DNA of 17,152 bases, taken from Sulfurimonadaceae bacterium. Its GTDB lineage: Bacteria; Campylobacterota; Campylobacteria; Campylobacterales; Sulfurimonadaceae. Under the pieces are notes generated by a model, which ran no database searches, had not been told where the DNA came from, and saw only the letters and a program-made list of their open reading frames with translations. Within the stretch, counting starts at the first letter, position 1. Each line of letters begins with the position of its first letter. The position numbers and the translations under genes were made by a program. This document shows, piece by piece, positions 14,419 through 17,152 of the stretch. The stretch is taken from assembly GCA_026193155.1 (NCBI GenBank), contig JAPHSI010000179.1:1-17152 (forward strand), read 5' to 3'.

Positions 14419-14813
14419 TAAGCCTTTTTTTCTATAATCTTTTTAATAAATGGAGGAGGATTTTCATTTAACATTTTTACTAACTTATTCAACTCTTCAT
14501 CTATAGAGATAACTTCTTTGTATTTAATAGGGAAGATTCCCTTATTGATAATTTTTGCTGCAGCAGTAGGACCTATATTTACAAAATAAACAATATCATT
14601 ACCTTTTAGTAACTCCACTGTAGTATCCGTATCTTTAGTCTCTATTTTTATAATAGTAGATATATCAAATCCGTCTTTAGATATATTGTAGATATTAAAC
14701 TGTTTTGCACTACCAAAGTGTGCATCTACGTTTTCATTGTCGTTTGTAGCAAAGGCTACTTTTATAATACCTTCACTATCGTTATTTGAAGTTACTTGTA
14801 TAGTTGAACTCAT
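14418..14813 (-). CDS. nifX: FeMo-cofactor carrier NifX
   Basis: NifX binds the FeMo-cofactor precursor and passes it to or from NifEN. The 131-residue protein shows the NifX/NifB-C-terminal fold: IIKVAFATND--NVDAHFGSAKQF (16-39) and IGPTAAAKIINKGIFPIKY (80-98; key residues GP-AAAKI--GI-P). It lacks the N-terminal domain of NafY. GGAGA lies 7 bases before the ATG. The 58-bp gap after the hemerythrin gene contains two TTACATA-type repeats, and the 3' end overlaps the DUF269 gene by one base (TAATG). Confidence 0.92.
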   Translation of the reverse strand: MSSTIQVTSNNDSEGIIKVAFATNDNENVDAHFGSAKQFNIYNISKDGFDISTIIKIETKDTDTTVELLKGNDIVYFVNIGPTAAAKIINKGIFPIKYKEVISIDEELNKLVKMLNENPPPFIKKIIEKKA

Positions 14814-14871
14814 TTTATGTTCTCCATATATTATTTACATATATAGTTACATAAAGTGTTCCTTTGAAAGA

Positions 14872-15264
14872 TTATGAGTTTATTTTTTCTTTTAAAAAGC
14901 TTGAAAGATCGCTATCCATGCTTACTAAATGTGTATCAAACCAACTTGGAAGACCTTCTAAAAAATATGATTTTAATATTTTTCTTCCAACTATTGTATT
15001 TGAACCGTTTATGAAATACTCCATCTCATACAATACTTTTTTATGCTCATCTGAATGTTCTTTTATCCTTGGATATTTATGTTTTGACATGAGTTCTTCT
15101 TCATGACAAAAATGTAACTTCGTTTGTTCTAAAATTTTAATCATTACATTTTTGTAAGCTTCTGAAGTATCATATTCTAAGGAGTTGTATATTTCTATAA
15201 AATCTCTGTGGTAAGAATCCATCTCTTCAAAATTAAGAGAATGTTTAGTATTATCAAATTCCAT
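14872..15264 (-). CDS. Hemerythrin-domain protein coupled to nifN
   Basis: This 130-residue single-domain bacteriohemerythrin carries a non-haem di-iron site that binds O2. All seven ligands fit canonical spacing: His19, His51 and Glu55 (HFCHEEELM), His70 and His74 (HSDEH), His112 and Asp117 (HLVSMD). There is no signal peptide, so it is cytoplasmic. Its ATG overlaps the nifN stop as TAATG, and nifX, the DUF269 gene and nifF follow, so it is made with the cofactor assembly proteins. This suggests O2 scavenging or delivery near the oxygen-sensitive scaffold or nitrogenase; that role is inference. Chemotaxis- or cytochrome-linked hemerythrins are the alternative, but no such partner genes are nearby. 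Confidence 0.92.
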   Translation of the reverse strand: MEFDNTKHSLNFEEMDSYHRDFIEIYNSLEYDTSEAYKNVMIKILEQTKLHFCHEEELMSKHKYPRIKEHSDEHKKVLYEMEYFINGSNTIVGRKILKSYFLEGLPSWFDTHLVSMDSDLSSFLKEKINS

Positions 15265-16538
15265 TAATGTGCCCCATGATTATGAGAGTTTAAAATATTT
15301 GCAAGTTCAAAAAGTAAGTAACAGCTACCTTCATATAAAGTATCGTTTATCATCTGGTTTCCGACAACTTCATAGTTTGGGAAACCTCTTACTAAAAATG
15401 CTTTGTTATGTTTATGGGCAATCCTTTCTCCGTGAAAGTTACTGATAAGAATATCTGCATCTTCTAAAGCGTTCTCAACATCTTCAAAGTCACCTACGAT
15501 TATATTATCACAATCTAGTCCATCCAACACATCACTTCTTGTAGGAATTACTATTGTTTTTATATCAGCTCCGGCTTCTAAAATACAACTCGCTACCGAG
15601 AGAGCTTGATCTGCTTCAAGCGCTATAACTACCTTTTTTCCACCTATGGCAAAATGTGTATCAAGCAGAGCATCTTGAAGTCTTTTTCTCCATCTGACTA
15701 TACTTGGATTTGGTTTTGAAATATTTTTAAACTCCATGAGTTCTTTATAGAAGCTGTCAATATTTAAAAGACCGCTTAGCGTATTCAAATGAATATGTTT
15801 AATATTTTCATTTTTCTCAATAAGTTTTTCACCTGCTTTTTGTACAGAGTCTCCTACTGTTACAACTATTGCACTATCTCCGAGTTTTTTAATATCCTCT
15901 ACACTTATTCCACCACTACTAAGCGCACCTTGCTTAAGCCCTAAGTGTCCATCAAGTGATTCACTAAGATCGGGAAGTGCATATGTCTCATATCCAAACA
16001 TAGAGATTTGGTCTTTTATTTTCTCAACCTCTATTGGTGTTAAGTTTACATTTGGGATTAAAAGTGCTTTTTGAGTATCTATCTTTTTTGTAGGCTCTAT
16101 TAGTTGCTCTATTATTGCTTCTATTGATCTTGCAAAACCGCTCTCTAGTCCACCTTCAAAGTCCGGTGTATGAACATATGTCATTAGTTGCTTATCTTTT
16201 AGTAAATATGCTGCACCCTTTATGTCATCACCTTTTGTTTCAGTTATGCCGGTAGTAAAAAGACCAACTAAATCAGGTTTTACTTTTTTTGTAATGTTTC
16301 TTACGGCCTCGCTTATAGAGTAATCACCACCGTCAATAACAGCTGTTATATCATTTACGGCTGTTGTCTGAACAGCAATCGGGTCACTAAAGTGTCTTGT
16401 AAAAAATACTTTTGAAAACGATGCGCATCCTTGTGCTCCATGCATTAGGGGCATACAGTTTTTTATACCTAAAAAGCATAATAATGCTCCCATAGGTTGT
16501 GATAGTTTTATCGGGTTTAATTGTAATGGTTTGCTCAT
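15264..16538 (-). CDS. nifN: Nitrogenase FeMo-cofactor scaffold protein NifN
   Basis: NifN pairs with NifE as an alpha2-beta2 scaffold for FeMo-cofactor assembly. The 424-residue protein shows the NifN N-terminal pattern ALLCFLGIKNCMPLMHGAQGC (18-38), with Cys28 a probable ligand of the NifEN [4Fe-4S] cluster, then SKVFFTRHFSDPIAVQTTAV (42-61) and LVGLFTTGITETKGDDI (about 110-126). ATAGGAAT precedes the ATG. The gene is 127 bp after glnA, in a gap holding a strong palindrome and regulatory-looking repeats, and heads the accessory operon. The His-containing tail NSHNHGAH ends in the TAATG overlap with the hemerythrin gene. Confidence 0.95.
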   Translation of the reverse strand: MSKPLQLNPIKLSQPMGALLCFLGIKNCMPLMHGAQGCASFSKVFFTRHFSDPIAVQTTAVNDITAVIDGGDYSISEAVRNITKKVKPDLVGLFTTGITETKGDDIKGAAYLLKDKQLMTYVHTPDFEGGLESGFARSIEAIIEQLIEPTKKIDTQKALLIPNVNLTPIEVEKIKDQISMFGYETYALPDLSESLDGHLGLKQGALSSGGISVEDIKKLGDSAIVVTVGDSVQKAGEKLIEKNENIKHIHLNTLSGLLNIDSFYKELMEFKNISKPNPSIVRWRKRLQDALLDTHFAIGGKKVVIALEADQALSVASCILEAGADIKTIVIPTRSDVLDGLDCDNIIVGDFEDVENALEDADILISNFHGERIAHKHNKAFLVRGFPNYEVVGNQMINDTLYEGSCYLLFELANILNSHNHGAH

Positions 16539-16574
16539 AATTTATTCCTATTCTATATAGGAACATACATATAC

Positions 16575-16590
16575 TATTCCCTAGAGAATA
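16575..16590. promoter_or_regulatory. Near-palindrome upstream of nifN
   Basis: TATTCCCTAGAGAATA is a 16-bp inverted repeat with one mismatched pair, centred on CTAG, about 45 bases before the nifN ATG. Next to it, TTGAAGAT occurs twice in direct orientation (16591-16598 and 16612-16619), 21 bp or two helical turns apart. This arrangement suggests protein binding sites in the nifN promoter region. The binding protein is unknown. Confidence 0.4.
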
Positions 16591-16631
16591 TTGAAGATAT
16601 AAATTTATTTTTTGAAGATTTTAAAGTATAT

Positions 16632-16653
16632 GTATCCCCATTAATGGGGATAC
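16632..16653 (-). terminator. Strong palindrome after glnA (probable terminator)
   Basis: GTATCCCCATT and AATGGGGATAC are perfect 11-bp inverse halves, so a stem of about 9 bp with four G-C pairs and a small loop forms 12 bases after the glnA stop. It is followed on the minus strand by ATATACTTTAAAA rather than a clean T run, so termination may be incomplete and some glnA transcripts may run into nifN. A role as a protein-binding site is also possible. Confidence 0.5.
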
Positions 16654-16665
16654 TTTAGTGCGTTA

Positions 16666-17152
16666 CTAGCACTGGTAAGTTGTTTTAAACTCGTAAGCAG
16701 TCGGACGACCTTCATCTGGCCATACATCACGCTCAAATTTATAATGTTGATAAGTTGTAATCATCTCATCTGTAAATACAGGTTTTAAGAAGTCATTATC
16801 ACGGATAAGTGCTTCAAGCGAACCTCTTAAAGTATGTGGCATCTGTGGAATTTTTTTCTCACGAATCTCATCTAATGATAATTCAAATAAATCCTCATCC
16901 ATTGGACCAACAGGAATAGTTTTATTTTTTATACCATCTAAACCAGCCATCATCATTACAGCAAATGCTAAGTATGGACAAGCAGTAGAGTCAGGGAATC
17001 TCATCTCAATACGAGTAGCTTTCTCGCCTGCACCATAAGGGATACGACAAGCTGCTGAACGGTTTTGAGAAGAATATGTAAGAATTGAAGGAGCTTCGAA
17101 TCCTGGGATTAAACGCTTATAAGAGTTTGTAGATGCATTAGTAAATGCAGCA
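16666..17152 (-). CDS. glnA: Type I glutamine synthetase, C-terminal part
   Basis: GlnA joins ammonium to glutamate with ATP and so assimilates the product of nitrogen fixation. The frame runs off the right edge, leaving the last 162 residues. Visible are NASTNSYKRLIPGFEAP, NRSAACRIPYGAGEKATRIEMRFPD (key residues NRS--RIP, R-E-RFPD) and PYLAFAVMMMAGLDGIKNK. The segment corresponding to the E. coli adenylylation loop reads MDEDLFELSLDE, with Phe in place of Tyr397, so control by adenylylation is not expected. It lies directly upstream of the nif operon on the same strand, 127 bp before nifN. Confidence 0.95.
   Translation of the reverse strand, partial: AAFTNASTNSYKRLIPGFEAPSILTYSSQNRSAACRIPYGAGEKATRIEMRFPDSTACPYLAFAVMMMAGLDGIKNKTIPVGPMDEDLFELSLDEIREKKIPQMPHTLRGSLEALIRDNDFLKPVFTDEMITTYQHYKFERDVWPDEGRPTAYEFKTTYQC

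Noticed and set aside
14814..14871. GG-N10-GT before nifX as a sigma-54 promoter
   Set aside because: The -12 GC is missing and the flanking bases do not match.
16539..16665. Search for a -24/-12 sigma-54 promoter or NifA TGT-N10-ACA site before nifN
   Set aside because: No GG-N10-GC pair with flanking consensus and no TGT-N10-ACA was found by eye.
1..17152. CRISPR arrays, tRNA/rRNA genes, transposases and toxin-antitoxin pairs
   Set aside because: No regularly spaced repeats, tRNA-like cloverleaf, transposase or toxin motifs were recognised.

Overview
This AT-rich window looks like a member of the Campylobacterota (Epsilonproteobacteria), plausibly a diazotroph of the Arcobacter, Sulfurimonas or Sulfuricurvum type. 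The grounds are a ProB with no PUA domain, a compact 405-residue RpoN, a glutamine synthetase with Phe at the usual adenylylation Tyr (as recalled for Helicobacter), and low GC with dense, often overlapping genes. The genus is inferred, not proven.

Left edge (1-381, + strand): the 3' end of nifE. It converges, 4 bp apart, on a stand-alone biotin carboxylase subunit (386-1855, -). Then come an AraC-type regulator with a GyrI-like effector domain (2005-2880, +) and a small lipoprotein cytochrome c (2951-3307, +).

Middle (3304-9987, -): a proline operon reading putA-putP-proB, followed by a membrane-anchored coiled-coil/TPR protein. PutA lacks the N-terminal ribbon-helix-helix repressor domain. 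A small MerR-family gene (10187-10525, +) is divergent from putA, and the shared promoter region holds two palindromes, one overlapping the putA -10 box.

Right half (10528-16538, -): a nif accessory operon, in transcription order nifN, hemerythrin, nifX, a DUF269 gene, nifF-type flavodoxin, a divergent PII protein, nifW, nifZ, [2Fe-2S] ferredoxin and rpoN. glnA (16666 to the right edge, -) lies just upstream. Together these genes supply part of the FeMo-cofactor scaffold (NifN; NifE is encoded about 15 kb away on the other strand), cofactor carriers (NifX, DUF269), electron donors (flavodoxin, ferredoxin), oxygen handling (hemerythrin, NifW), P-cluster maturation (NifZ), nitrogen sensing (PII, GlnA) and the sigma factor normally needed for nif transcription.

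The least ordinary items are the hemerythrin coupled to nifN by a TAATG overlap, a PII protein with a shortened T-loop lacking the modifiable Tyr, a NifW with a Cys-rich tail, a multi-hairpin GC-richer intergenic block between nifZ and the ferredoxin gene, and rpoN with no Shine-Dalgarno sequence but a hairpin and a TATAAT right before its start codon. No gene-free stretch exceeds 300 bases; the longest is 12109-12317.
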